NCBI GenBank assembly: GCA_028285105.1
Contig: JANQQE010000024.1
Location: 124,001-188,000 of the forward strand
Source of the DNA: Alphaproteobacteria bacterium
GTDB lineage: Bacteria; Planctomycetota; Phycisphaerae; UBA1845
Direction: 5' to 3'
DNA: 64,000 nt
Part shown: piece by piece, positions 52,687 through 61,806 of the stretch
How the letters are laid out: each line of letters opens with the position of its first letter
How positions within the stretch are numbered: position 1 is the stretch's first letter
Program-made: the position numbers and the translations under genes
The notes under the pieces: model-generated
The model's database searches: none
What the model was told of the DNA's origin: nothing
Seen by the model: only the letters and a program-made list of their open reading frames with translations

Positions 52687-55600
52687 ATGTCTGGAATTGA
52701 ACAGTTGGAAAAGGTTTACGATCCCGCCGCGGTGGAAGGCGAGATGTACAAGCGGTGGGTCGATGCCGATTGTTTCGCAGCGACGCCCGACGATCGTCCC
52801 GCGTCAAAGCGATTCACCATCGTCATCCCTCCGCCCAACGTCACCGGTGCGCTCCACCTCGGACATGCGCTGAACAATACCTTGCAAGACATCCTCGTCC
52901 GATGGCATCGCATGATGGGCGACAACACCCTTTGGCTGCCCGGGACCGATCATGCCGGTATCGCCACGCAAGCCGTCGTCGAAAAACGCCTCAAAGCCGA
53001 CGAAGGCAAGACCCGCCACGACCTCGGCCGCGAAGAACTCGTCAAACGCATCTGGGCGTGGAAGGATCAATACGAAGAGCGCATCGTCTCGCAGCTTAAA
53101 CTCATCGGCTGCTCTTGCGACTGGTCGCGCAAACGCTTCACCTTGGACGACGGGTTGGCGAAAGCCGTACGCTACACGTTCTTCAAAATGTTCAAGGACG
53201 GACTCATCTTTCGAGGCAAGCGACTCGTTAACTGGGACACGCAATTGCAAACTGCTGTCGCCGACGACGAAGTCTATCACGAAGAAGTGAAGGGTAGCTT
53301 CTGGCACTTCAAGTATCCGGTCAAAGATGCCAAGTCCGGCGAACCCACGCATGTGATCATCGCGACGACCCGCCCGGAAACCATGCTGGGCGATGTGGCC
53401 GTCGCGGTTTCGCCCGATCCGGAAGGTGCGATCGACAAGCGCGAATCCGAGTTGACCGAAAAGCTTGCCACCGTGCCGACCAAGGAAAAACCTTTTGTCG
53501 AAAAGCAGCTCGAGCAGTTGGCCAAGCGGCGCGAAGAAAAGCTCGCCGATCTCGTCAATCTTCGCGATATGGCCAACGATGGTCGCACGTTGATGCTGCC
53601 ATTGGTCGATCGCGAGATTCCGCTCATCACCGATCAACATGCCGACCCGCTGCTGGGTACCGGCTGCGTGAAGATCACGCCCGCGCACGATCACAACGAC
53701 TACGAAGTCGGACTCCGCAACGACCTGCCCATGATCAATATGATGAACCCGGACGGTACGGTCAACGAACATGGCGGCCCGTATGAAGGCCAGCTCATGT
53801 TCGACGCCCGCAAGAAAGTCGTCGCCGACATGGAGGACGCCGGCTTGCTCGATCATGTTGAAGACAAAGTGATCGATCTCGGTCACAGCGATCGCAGCAA
53901 ATCGCCTGTGGAACCGTACCTTTCCGACCAATGGTTCCTCAAGATGAGCGAGTTAGCCGACGCCGCCCTCGACGTGGTGCGCGACGACGTGATCAAGTTC
54001 TTCCCGAAGCGCTACGCCAAAAGTTACCTGGATTGGCTCGGCGAGAAACGCGACTGGTGCATTTCAAGACAACTGTGGTGGGGACACCGCATTCCGGTTT
54101 GGTCGAAAACGATCAACCTCACGACGGACAACTGGACGGACGAGTTGCAAAAAACCGGACTGGATTCGCTGATCGATAACGCCTGGGGCGACAATGTCGC
54201 CTACCGCATAGAACGAATCGCCGGTGAGAAGGTCGAATACCCCGACACCATCGATCTGCCGATCACCAGCGAGTCGGAAGGCACGTATCGATTCCTCGTT
54301 TGTGTCGCCGAAGATGACGAAGCCGTCGTTTCAAAAATCGAAGCGGCTGGTTTCGCGCAGGATGACGACGTACTCGATACGTGGTTCAGTTCCGCACTCT
54401 GGCCGCACAGCACGCTGGGTTGGCCAGATGATGAAAGCGCCGACCTTAAATATTACTACCCGACGAGCGTGCTGGTGACGTCGCGTGATATCATCACGCT
54501 TTGGGTCGTGCGCATGGTCACCACCGGCTTGTACAACATGGGCGAGATTCCGTTCGACCATGTGTACATCCACACCAAAATCCTCGATGGTCGCGGCGAG
54601 ACGATGAGCAAGTCGAAGGGCAACGGCGTCGATCCGCTCGATGTTGTCTCAGTCTACGGTGCAGACGCCCTGCGCTACTCCATCGCAGAGATGGCCACCG
54701 AAACGCAGGATGTCCGCATGCCAGTGGATTACATTTGCCCGAAGTGTCAGCACTTGACACCGCAAGCCGGTATCGTGCCCAAGGGCAAACAACCTGCCGA
54801 CGTTCACCGCGTGACATGCAGCAAATGCAAGGAGAAATTCGCGACGCAGTGGGCACCCGAAAAGATCAAAAGCGAACTGCCCGTTGCCCGCGAAACGTCG
54901 GAGAAGTTCGAGGTGGGCCGCAACTTCTGCAACAAGCTCTGGAACAGCGCCCGCTTCGCTTTCATGAATCTTGAAGGCGCACCGTGCGAACCGCTCGAAT
55001 TCGCCCAGCTTCCGCCGGAAGATCGCTGGATTCTTGCGAAACTTTCCGAAACGATTCGCGGGGTTCACAACGAACTGAGGCAGTATCACTTCTCGTCGGC
55101 GATCAAACTCATCCGCGAGATGTTCTGGGAGTCGTTCTGCGACTGGTACATTGAACTATCCAAACCGCGCATGCGCGACGACGCCACGTCCGGCACAGCC
55201 AAGCAGGTGTTAGCCACCGTACTGGATCAGATCCTGCGAATGATGAGCCCGTTCATGCCGTTCGTGACCGAGCGCCTGTGGGAAGAACTCAACCGCCTCG
55301 CACCGAAACGCGGCATCCCCGGCGCGATCGATCTTGAGATTAGCCCGTACCTGATGCTCAGCATGTTCCCGCCGGCTGACGGTTGGCCCGTCGCCGACGA
55401 TGAAAACATCATGCACGTCTTCGACGATGTTCAGCAGGCTGTCCGAGGCATCCGCGATCTGCGCAACAAATGCACCGTGCCAAACAAGGATCGCGTGAAG
55501 GTCAGCATCAAATCCACGCAGGAACACCTCGACCTGCTCGCCCAACAGCAACACGTCGTAGAACAGATGGCCGGCGCATCCTCGCTCGATCTCGTCACCG

Positions 55601-55875
55601 AAATCGACCGCCCCAAAAACGCCGGAACAACGGTCGTCGGTCCGCTGCAAATCTTCGTCCACGACATCAGCGACGATGACGCCGAGCGCAAGCGATTGGA
55701 AAAAGAAAAGGAATCTATTGAAAAGAGGATGGCCGGTATCGAAGGCAAACTCGCCAACGAAAAATTCGTGAGCAACGCGAAGCCAGAAGTCGTCGCAACC
55801 GAAAGAGAACGCCTCGCCGAAGTCAAAAAATCGCGAGAAGCCGTCCTGGAAAGCCTTGCCGATCTGGGAAGTTAG
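52687..55875 (+). CDS. valS: Valyl-tRNA synthetase
   Basis: Class I synthetase of 1062 residues (usual 880-950). HIGH motif as HLGH (57-60) within PPPNVTGALHLGHAL, editing domain with TTRPETMLGDVAV, WRHIPVW-type WWGHRIPVW, KMSKS as MSKSKGNGVDPL (640 on), anticodon-binding domain and the C-terminal coiled-coil arm (RLEKEKESIEKRMAGIEGK). Two additions explain the length: a charged helical insert in the editing domain (about residues 250-300) and a zinc-ribbon insert (CPKCQHLT...CSKCKEK, about 683-722) just after the KMSKS loop. Rightward, ending at a strong hairpin. Confidence 0.97.
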   Translation: MSGIEQLEKVYDPAAVEGEMYKRWVDADCFAATPDDRPASKRFTIVIPPPNVTGALHLGHALNNTLQDILVRWHRMMGDNTLWLPGTDHAGIATQAVVEKRLKADEGKTRHDLGREELVKRIWAWKDQYEERIVSQLKLIGCSCDWSRKRFTLDDGLAKAVRYTFFKMFKDGLIFRGKRLVNWDTQLQTAVADDEVYHEEVKGSFWHFKYPVKDAKSGEPTHVIIATTRPETMLGDVAVAVSPDPEGAIDKRESELTEKLATVPTKEKPFVEKQLEQLAKRREEKLADLVNLRDMANDGRTLMLPLVDREIPLITDQHADPLLGTGCVKITPAHDHNDYEVGLRNDLPMINMMNPDGTVNEHGGPYEGQLMFDARKKVVADMEDAGLLDHVEDKVIDLGHSDRSKSPVEPYLSDQWFLKMSELADAALDVVRDDVIKFFPKRYAKSYLDWLGEKRDWCISRQLWWGHRIPVWSKTINLTTDNWTDELQKTGLDSLIDNAWGDNVAYRIERIAGEKVEYPDTIDLPITSESEGTYRFLVCVAEDDEAVVSKIEAAGFAQDDDVLDTWFSSALWPHSTLGWPDDESADLKYYYPTSVLVTSRDIITLWVVRMVTTGLYNMGEIPFDHVYIHTKILDGRGETMSKSKGNGVDPLDVVSVYGADALRYSIAEMATETQDVRMPVDYICPKCQHLTPQAGIVPKGKQPADVHRVTCSKCKEKFATQWAPEKIKSELPVARETSEKFEVGRNFCNKLWNSARFAFMNLEGAPCEPLEFAQLPPEDRWILAKLSETIRGVHNELRQYHFSSAIKLIREMFWESFCDWYIELSKPRMRDDATSGTAKQVLATVLDQILRMMSPFMPFVTERLWEELNRLAPKRGIPGAIDLEISPYLMLSMFPPADGWPVADDENIMHVFDDVQQAVRGIRDLRNKCTVPNKDRVKVSIKSTQEHLDLLAQQQHVVEQMAGASSLDLVTEIDRPKNAGTTVVGPLQIFVHDISDDDAERKRLEKEKESIEKRMAGIEGKLANEKFVSNAKPEVVATERERLAEVKKSREAVLESLADLGS

Positions 55876-55911
55876 TGATCATCGCATCGCACAAGATGAA
55901 TCGATACATAA

Positions 55912-55954
55912 AACGCAGCGATTCCGAATCGCATTGAAACGGAATCGCTGCGTT
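55912..55954. terminator. Bidirectional hairpin terminator between valS and the opposing secreted-protein gene
   Basis: AACGCAGCGATTCCG (55912-55926) and CGGAATCGCTGCGTT (55940-55954) are perfect 15-base complements with a 13-base loop. The hairpin lies 36 bases after valS and 38 before the end of the convergent gene, so it can end both transcripts. Short T/A stretches flank it but no long T-run. Confidence 0.75.
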
Positions 55955-55992
55955 ACTTTGCAGTCTATTGGCTGTTGAGTCAGTTCGGTTTG

Positions 55993-57762
55993 CTAGCCCT
56001 CTTCTTCAGCCTTGTCCATTGCTTCTGCTTCAGGTGGAGTCGCTGGAGTAGGTTCGCTTGGAGGCGGTCCGCCGCCCTGCATCGACATGGCGAAGTCTTT
56101 GCCTGCAACCACCATTTCCATCGGAACGGCAACGTCAATCTGGAATCCGGTGCTGCCTATGGGAGCGCCGACCACGCCCACCGGAACTTCAACCGGAGGC
56201 ATGGGTGGCGGCGGTGTTTCGTTGACTGCTTTCGAGGCAGCAGTAGCGAACTTCATGGTGTTGTCGAGCGAAAAGTATCCTTCAAACGATCTCGATTTCG
56301 GAAGCAACGAGGCAACTTTCTTGATTCCCTCGTTCGACCCGAGCGGCGCATCGCCGCCTTGGACCAAGCCGGCGACGTTTTCCATGAAATTCTTTCCGCC
56401 ACCAAATGTCACCGCGACGCGCTTGTCGTCGATGGCGGCCATCCGGACGAGTAAGCCCTCAGGCCCGAAGATCGACTTCATCTCGTTGTAATCTTTTTCA
56501 CTGACGCCCTCCATCTTGTCGATGGCAACAGCCAACTGATCGACCGAGATACCACCGAGGTTTTCGGCATCGCTCTGGTACTTGATGTGCTTCATCGCTT
56601 CCTGGGCTTCTTCACCTTGGAACATTCCGCCCAGAATCGAGCTGACGATCTCGCCCATCTTGGCGCACTTACCTTTGGCGTCATTTTCAAACGTGATCAC
56701 CTTGGTCATGCCCATCAGCCCATCTGACCCTTCGGGCAAGGCGCTGACAGAAAAGGACACGTCGCGGACGTCAGCAACAAGAGCAGCCGCCTTCGCCCCA
56801 ACTTCCTGCATCTTCGCGGGGTCGGCACCGAGATTCATCGCCATCATTGGATTCCCAAGAATTGCGCCATACACCTCGCTGTATTTAGCGAACGCTTGCT
56901 TGCTACCGTGCAGACCCGCAGCAAACAGGTAGTCGCCGCCGGGGAGTCCGCCCAGCAGTGAATCGCTCGTCGGATTGACGGAACCAAGAATGTTGGCCGA
57001 AGGCGATCCTTCCGCTACCTGATAATAAAGACCCAGATTGATGCCGTTATCGCCGATTCGCAGCGCAACGGTCGCACTGTCGAGATCGTTCAAGTCCTGG
57101 GGATTAAAAGAACCGCTGGCGGCCAGCATCGGCAACATGCCCTGCACCATCGGACTGGCAACGATCGCCTTAAGGTTGATGTTAAGGGTTACATCGTCTT
57201 GCTCGAAGCGGCCCAGTTGGTGTTTCGACCATCCGGTGTCTGCAGTTGGATTGGACTTCGCCGCAAGAATCGCCTGCACACCCGCAGCCGACGGACTCAA
57301 GATGGCGTAATTGCCATGCTGGGCGATGTACGATTCTTCGGCGCCCATCAACATGCAGCGCGACACGCCGCCGACAGGTTCTTCCGGCGCCATGTTGGCC
57401 GTCATCGCAGCGTAGTCGCTGCACGGAACCAAAATACCAAATGCACTGTTCGGGTCAGTCGGGTTGAGCATCGGCATCATCACGACGGCTACTCCGGCAT
57501 CATTATTGACACCGCTCAGTTGCAACATCCCTTTGAGCATTTCCAGTGGCGACATCGGTACCGGTACGTTAAGGCGCTGAGACAAAGCCATCAGCTTGTT
57601 GTCAAGTTCGCCCACGTTGCGAATTGTCAACGAAGCCCACGCCTCTGCCGGTACGGATTTTAGCGCATTGACCGATTCTGCCTGAAGCGGTAACGCGGTG
57701 ATCATCATGGCCAGACAACTCGCCATCGCGCCGCAGCGCCCCGTTCGTTTCATGTTCATCAT
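55993..57762 (-). CDS. Large secreted protein of unknown function
   Basis: A 589-residue protein with a signal peptide (MKRTGRCGAMASCLAMMITALPLQAE), then an alpha/beta region opening SVPAEAWASLTIRNVGELDNKL, and a long mixed body with repeated short Gly/Ala/Met-rich motifs (LAASGSFNPQDLNDLDSATVAL, GGLPGGDYLFAAGLHG). A Pro-rich stretch (NETPPPPMPPVEV) and an acidic end (EAEAMDKAEEEG) close it. The layout resembles DUF3352-type secreted proteins common in planctomycetes, but I cannot assign it. Start ATG 57762 with GAGGAAAG upstream. Converges with valS; upstream lies a palindromic sequence. Confidence 0.7.
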   Translation of the reverse strand: MMNMKRTGRCGAMASCLAMMITALPLQAESVNALKSVPAEAWASLTIRNVGELDNKLMALSQRLNVPVPMSPLEMLKGMLQLSGVNNDAGVAVVMMPMLNPTDPNSAFGILVPCSDYAAMTANMAPEEPVGGVSRCMLMGAEESYIAQHGNYAILSPSAAGVQAILAAKSNPTADTGWSKHQLGRFEQDDVTLNINLKAIVASPMVQGMLPMLAASGSFNPQDLNDLDSATVALRIGDNGINLGLYYQVAEGSPSANILGSVNPTSDSLLGGLPGGDYLFAAGLHGSKQAFAKYSEVYGAILGNPMMAMNLGADPAKMQEVGAKAAALVADVRDVSFSVSALPEGSDGLMGMTKVITFENDAKGKCAKMGEIVSSILGGMFQGEEAQEAMKHIKYQSDAENLGGISVDQLAVAIDKMEGVSEKDYNEMKSIFGPEGLLVRMAAIDDKRVAVTFGGGKNFMENVAGLVQGGDAPLGSNEGIKKVASLLPKSRSFEGYFSLDNTMKFATAASKAVNETPPPPMPPVEVPVGVVGAPIGSTGFQIDVAVPMEMVVAGKDFAMSMQGGGPPPSEPTPATPPEAEAMDKAEEEG

Positions 57763-58086
57763 CTTTCCTCGAATCGTTGCTTGATTGTCGTCGGGATTTA
57801 CTTGGCCCGACTGCGATCAATCGTTTGTTGAATTGGGGAATTGCCCGTCACTTCGTGAATTCCCCACCGTTGTTTGTGTATTCAAAACTAAACCATTTTC
57901 GCTCCGTTTCAAAGTAGGCCATGTTGGAATTCGTCTGAAACGGTCAGAATTGCCTGCGAACCGGTTTGCAATTCGCGGAATCGTCGGTCAGCGGTTCGTG
58001 TGTGTCAAGAATGCCACGGTTCCATGTTCGCTTCGGGCCGCAATATATTTGCGGCGGTTGGTTCGTTTGCATGTGCCTGTGAATTC
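57763..58086. other. Intergenic region between the secreted-protein gene and oppF
   Basis: 324 bases between two leftward genes; it should hold the promoter of the secreted-protein gene and the end of the opp transcript. It contains one clear inverted repeat, listed separately. No small gene was found. Confidence 0.45.
57834..57866. repeat. Inverted repeat upstream of the secreted-protein gene
   Basis: TGGGGAATT (57834-57842) and AATTCCCCA (57858-57866) are exact complements with a 15-base spacer, 24 base centre-to-centre. It lies about 70-105 bases before the start codon at 57762. It may be an operator for a dimeric regulator or a weak hairpin. Confidence 0.45.
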
Positions 58087-58917
58087 TTAAGGTTCGACTA
58101 CGCATTTGGCATGGAGGCGGGCAGCGATGAGGGATTGTGTGTAGGCGTGTTTTGGATTGTGCAGGACCCCTGCCGTCGGGCCAGTTTCAACGATGCGCCC
58201 CTGATGCATGACGGCCAACCGATCGCAGATGGCAGCCGCGATATCGAGATCATGGGTAATGAACAGCAAGGTCAGGGAACGGTCGATTTGGATTTCCTTC
58301 AATCGATCAAGAATCTCAACCTGCGCCGTCACATCCAACGCACTGACCGGTTCGTCGCAAATCAGAACGTCGGGATCGAGTACTATCGCCCGCGCGATCG
58401 CCACCCGCTGCAACTGACCTCCAGAAAGTTCGTGAGGATAGCGCTTGCGAAACGCTTCTTCCAAACCCACCAGTTGCAACGCTTGCGTGACCCGGTCAGC
58501 CCGTTCGCTTTTGTGGCAACGATTTTCAAATCGAAGCGGGTCGGAGACAATCAATTCGACGGTCATCCGCGGGTTCATGCTGGATTGGGCGTTTTGAAAA
58601 ACCATCTGCATGCGCCGAAGCGATGCATTTGCAAGGATCTGCTCATCGATCAAAACGTTGCCGCGATCCATCGGCACCAATTGCATGATTGCACGGGCCA
58701 GCGTCGATTTGCCGCACCCGCTCTCGCCGACCAATCCGAAACACTCGCCTGACTCGATGCCCAATTCGACACCGCCGACCGCACGAATTCGATTTGAATT
58801 CCTATTGGTGCGAAGCCAGTTGTGCGAACGATTTGCATACGAAACGTGGGCATTGGAAACCGTCAGTTTAGCCATCGATGTTGTGTCACTGCTTTGTCGA
58901 TGATTGGAAGAAGTCAC
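58087..58917 (-). CDS. oppF: Oligopeptide ABC transporter ATP-binding protein
   Basis: A 276-residue ABC ATPase of the Opp/Dpp group: Walker A GESGCGKST, FQNAQSSMNPRMTV, signature LSGGQLQRVAIARAI, Walker B LICDEPVSALDV and H-loop ITHD. The oligopeptide-specific tail is shown by NPKHAYTQSLIAA. The GTG start overlaps the oppD stop (GTGA). With OppD it energises peptide uptake through OppB/OppC. All motifs intact. Confidence 0.93.
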   Translation of the reverse strand: MTSSNHRQSSDTTSMAKLTVSNAHVSYANRSHNWLRTNRNSNRIRAVGGVELGIESGECFGLVGESGCGKSTLARAIMQLVPMDRGNVLIDEQILANASLRRMQMVFQNAQSSMNPRMTVELIVSDPLRFENRCHKSERADRVTQALQLVGLEEAFRKRYPHELSGGQLQRVAIARAIVLDPDVLICDEPVSALDVTAQVEILDRLKEIQIDRSLTLLFITHDLDIAAAICDRLAVMHQGRIVETGPTAGVLHNPKHAYTQSLIAARLHAKCVVEP

Positions 58918-59759
58918 ACCATTTTCCCTGCGATTGCGGTGAATGCTTTCGATTTAAGTCTTGCGGCATCGACGAGTCGTTTCGTCGCCGCGTGACATGA
59001 CGGGGAATCCAGTTTGTCGATGGGTCGATTATCGACGAGGCTACCGCGATCCAAAACGCAGACCCGGTTTGCGAGCGCTTGGGCGACACAGATGTCGTGG
59101 GTGATCAGTAGCAGCGCCACCCCCGCCTGGCGACACGCATGGCGAAACACTTCTAGAATCTGCGACTGCACATTGGCATCCATCGCCGACGTCGGTTCAT
59201 CTGCGATGATGAGCGACGGGTTGCCCGCGAGCGCCAATGCCAGTCCAACACGTTGTGCCATTCCGCCCGACAGTTCGTGCGGCCAGGCTTGTGCCAATCG
59301 CTGCGGGCTGGGCAAACCGACGCGCTCGATCAACTTGATGGCCATTTTGTGGGCCGTGGACCGATCTGCACCTTGAGTCACTCGAACAACTTCGGCGATC
59401 TGGTTGCCGACTCGCATGACCGGATCGAGCGAACCGACCGAATTTTGAAAAACCATTGCAATGTGCTTGCCCCGGACCGCCTGCATAGTCCGCTCATCGA
59501 CGCCCATCAGGTCCATGGGTTCGAACTCGCCATCGCCGCGAAATACAATCGATCCACGAACCGCAGCGTCAGCCGGAAGCAGTCGCATCAAACTCATCGC
59601 CAGTGTCGACTTCCCGCAACCGCTGTCGCCAACGAGCGCAATCGACTCGCCGCAATTCATCGAAAACGAAACGTCCCGCAGCACCGGAGCTTGCCCACGC
59701 TTGTATCGCACCGAAAGGTCGGTCACTTCGATCAGCGGCTGCTCGATTGCGGTTTTCAT
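58914..59759 (-). CDS. oppD: Oligopeptide ABC transporter ATP-binding protein
   Basis: A 281-residue ABC ATPase: Walker A GDSGCGKST, FQNSVGSLDPVMRVGNQI, signature ELSGGMAQRVGLALAL, Walker B LIIADEPTSAMDAN and ITHD. The C-terminal part is shorter than in E. coli OppD (337), lacking most of the Cys-rich oligopeptide extension. ATG 59759 overlaps the oppC stop (ATGA). Upstream in-frame codons to 59858 run back into oppC and are not used. Confidence 0.92.
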   Translation of the reverse strand: MKTAIEQPLIEVTDLSVRYKRGQAPVLRDVSFSMNCGESIALVGDSGCGKSTLAMSLMRLLPADAAVRGSIVFRGDGEFEPMDLMGVDERTMQAVRGKHIAMVFQNSVGSLDPVMRVGNQIAEVVRVTQGADRSTAHKMAIKLIERVGLPSPQRLAQAWPHELSGGMAQRVGLALALAGNPSLIIADEPTSAMDANVQSQILEVFRHACRQAGVALLLITHDICVAQALANRVCVLDRGSLVDNRPIDKLDSPSCHAATKRLVDAARLKSKAFTAIAGKMV

Positions 59760-60808
59760 GATCGGTTTCCGCCAAAACTTTGCCTGGGATCGAGCGAGCG
59801 GCGCAGTTGTTCGCCGAGAATATGGCAGCACAGCACGCAAACAAAAATCGCTGCGCACGGTGCGATCATCAATCCCGGATGCGTGCGAATCTGATCGAAC
59901 GCATCGCGCAACATGCCGCCCCAGGTCGGCGATTCAGACCCCACACCCAATCCAAGCCACGACAGGCCAGCCTCCAACAGGATCGCATCGGCCATACCAA
60001 ACATCATCGCCACCAACGTCGGGCCAATCGCGCCGGGTAACAAATGTCGCAATGCGATGTACCAACCCTTCGCGCCGTAGCTGCGGGCTGCATCGACGAA
60101 ATCCAACTCGCGCGACGACAGAAACTCCGCGCGAACCAATCGCGCAATACCGGTCCATTGCGTCAAACCGATCACCAAGATCACGCCCGAAACGCCATTT
60201 CCGATCCAAACCATCACCGCCAGAATCAAAAAGAATGCCGGAAAGCACATCATCATTTCGATCAACCGGCAGCCCATCCAGTCTGCCGCTCCACCATAGA
60301 AGCCGGCGATCGTTCCCACCAGAACGCCAACGAATCCGGCAAGCAGCATCGCGTAAACGCCGACTTGAACGGAGATCGCGGCACCGTGAATCATGCGCGA
60401 AAGGATGTCACGTCCGCGATCGTCGGTACCCAACCAGTGCGTCGTCGATGCGGACAGGTTGGCATCGGCGATCAGTTCCATGGGTCCGAATGGCACGGGC
60501 GGCCAAACGGCGAAGGCATCGAGTTCGGTTCGGGCGTCGAACGATGGGAATCGAAACGGTTTCGCCTTTTGAATCCATCCGCCGACAATTGGTATACGGT
60601 TGGCGGTGTCGCTGACGGCTGGGAAATACAACGCGCCCTGGTATCTGCAGACGATCGGTTGATGCCACGCGAGAAGCGGCGCAAACGCTGCAATCAATAC
60701 CAAGAAGATTGCAATGGCGATCGCCGAGCGCACCAACCAACTGCGGTGGGATCGATCGGTTGAACCGTCGGACCAGACCATCGGGCTTGATGGGTTGAGC
60801 GTGGTCAT
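59756..60808 (-). CDS. oppC: Oligopeptide ABC transporter permease
   Basis: A 350-residue permease with six membrane helices. The first helix (SAIAIAIFLVLIAAFAPLLAW) is followed by a periplasmic loop, longer than usual (about 90 residues), then HWLGTDDRGRDILSRMIHGA, the standard OppC motif, and the EAA loop in the form DAARSYGAKGWYIALRHLLPGAIGP, which docks the ATPases. Ends with GLGVGSESPTWGGMLRDA, also typical. ATG 60808 overlaps the oppB stop by four bases. Confidence 0.93.
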   Translation of the reverse strand: MTTLNPSSPMVWSDGSTDRSHRSWLVRSAIAIAIFLVLIAAFAPLLAWHQPIVCRYQGALYFPAVSDTANRIPIVGGWIQKAKPFRFPSFDARTELDAFAVWPPVPFGPMELIADANLSASTTHWLGTDDRGRDILSRMIHGAAISVQVGVYAMLLAGFVGVLVGTIAGFYGGAADWMGCRLIEMMMCFPAFFLILAVMVWIGNGVSGVILVIGLTQWTGIARLVRAEFLSSRELDFVDAARSYGAKGWYIALRHLLPGAIGPTLVAMMFGMADAILLEAGLSWLGLGVGSESPTWGGMLRDAFDQIRTHPGLMIAPCAAIFVCVLCCHILGEQLRRSLDPRQSFGGNRS

Positions 60809-61782
60809 GCGTACCTCACTCGCGGGTCGGACCACGCGTGCAGCAGATCCACGACAAGCGTCACGCCGAGCACGATGACAGCCGACAACACCGTCATGCC
60901 CATGATGACGGGATAGTCGCGGTCGTGAATTGACTCATAGAGGAGACGACCCATCCCCGGCCAGGCAAACATGACTTCTAGCACGACCGAACCACCAAGG
61001 ACGGCAGGCACGATCAATCCCATCACCGTCAGAAGCGGTCCAAGGGTGTTGGGCAACACATGGCGGAAAACGACTTGGCGTTTGGTTAATCCTCGGGCGA
61101 AGGCAGCCCGTACAAAATCTTCATTCAAAACCGAGAGCATCGTTGCGCGCACGAAGGGAACGAGGTACGCGACGAGGGGATACAGAAAGCAGCATCCAAT
61201 CAAGACGCTGTGCTGGATTATGTCAACGAACTTTTGCCACAGCCTCATTTCGGAGTATCCCTCAGACGTCAAGCCTGAGAATGGGAGCCATTCGAATCGC
61301 ACACCGAGAATCAGAATGAGTACCATGCCAACGATGTACGGCGGGATTGCATAGAAGCCAACGCACGCGCCGAGGATGATGCGGTCAAAGTGCTTGCCCG
61401 CATGGAGCGCGGCATACGATGCGATCGGTATAACAATGCACAATCCGATCATGATCGTGACCAGCGTGACCAGCAGTGTCGGGTAGAGTCGTTCGAGGAT
61501 TCGTTGCGAGACCGGTCGTCCGTCGGCGAACGACCGTCCGAAATCAAACCGTATCACCCGAGTAAGCCAACGACCGAACCGAGATAGCAGCGGCGCATCG
61601 AGTTCAAAGTGGGTTCGCAGTCGGTCATGGTCAACCGAACTGATGCCACCATCGCCAAACCCGCCGGCTGTCCCGCTGGCGGGCGAACCAGGCGAAAGAT
61701 GTATCAACAGGAAAGTAATGAGAACAATGCCGACGAATGTCGGAATGGTCATCAGAATTCGTTTGATAACGTATTGCCACAC
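60805..61782 (-). CDS. oppB: Oligopeptide ABC transporter permease
   Basis: A 325-residue permease with the OppB start MWQYVIKRILMTIPTFVGIVLITFLLIHLSPGSPAS, six helices and the EAA-type loop FVRAAFARGLTKRQVVFRHVLPNTLGPLLT. The last helices and GMGRLLYESIHDRDYPVIMG match the family. Start is GTG 61782; no ATG in frame nearby. It follows the binding-protein gene by 24 bases and overlaps oppC, so the transporter is translated as one unit. Confidence 0.93.
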   Translation of the reverse strand: MWQYVIKRILMTIPTFVGIVLITFLLIHLSPGSPASGTAGGFGDGGISSVDHDRLRTHFELDAPLLSRFGRWLTRVIRFDFGRSFADGRPVSQRILERLYPTLLVTLVTIMIGLCIVIPIASYAALHAGKHFDRIILGACVGFYAIPPYIVGMVLILILGVRFEWLPFSGLTSEGYSEMRLWQKFVDIIQHSVLIGCCFLYPLVAYLVPFVRATMLSVLNEDFVRAAFARGLTKRQVVFRHVLPNTLGPLLTVMGLIVPAVLGGSVVLEVMFAWPGMGRLLYESIHDRDYPVIMGMTVLSAVIVLGVTLVVDLLHAWSDPRVRYA

Positions 61783-61806
61783 GTCATTGTGCCAAGGGGT
61801 TAGGCG

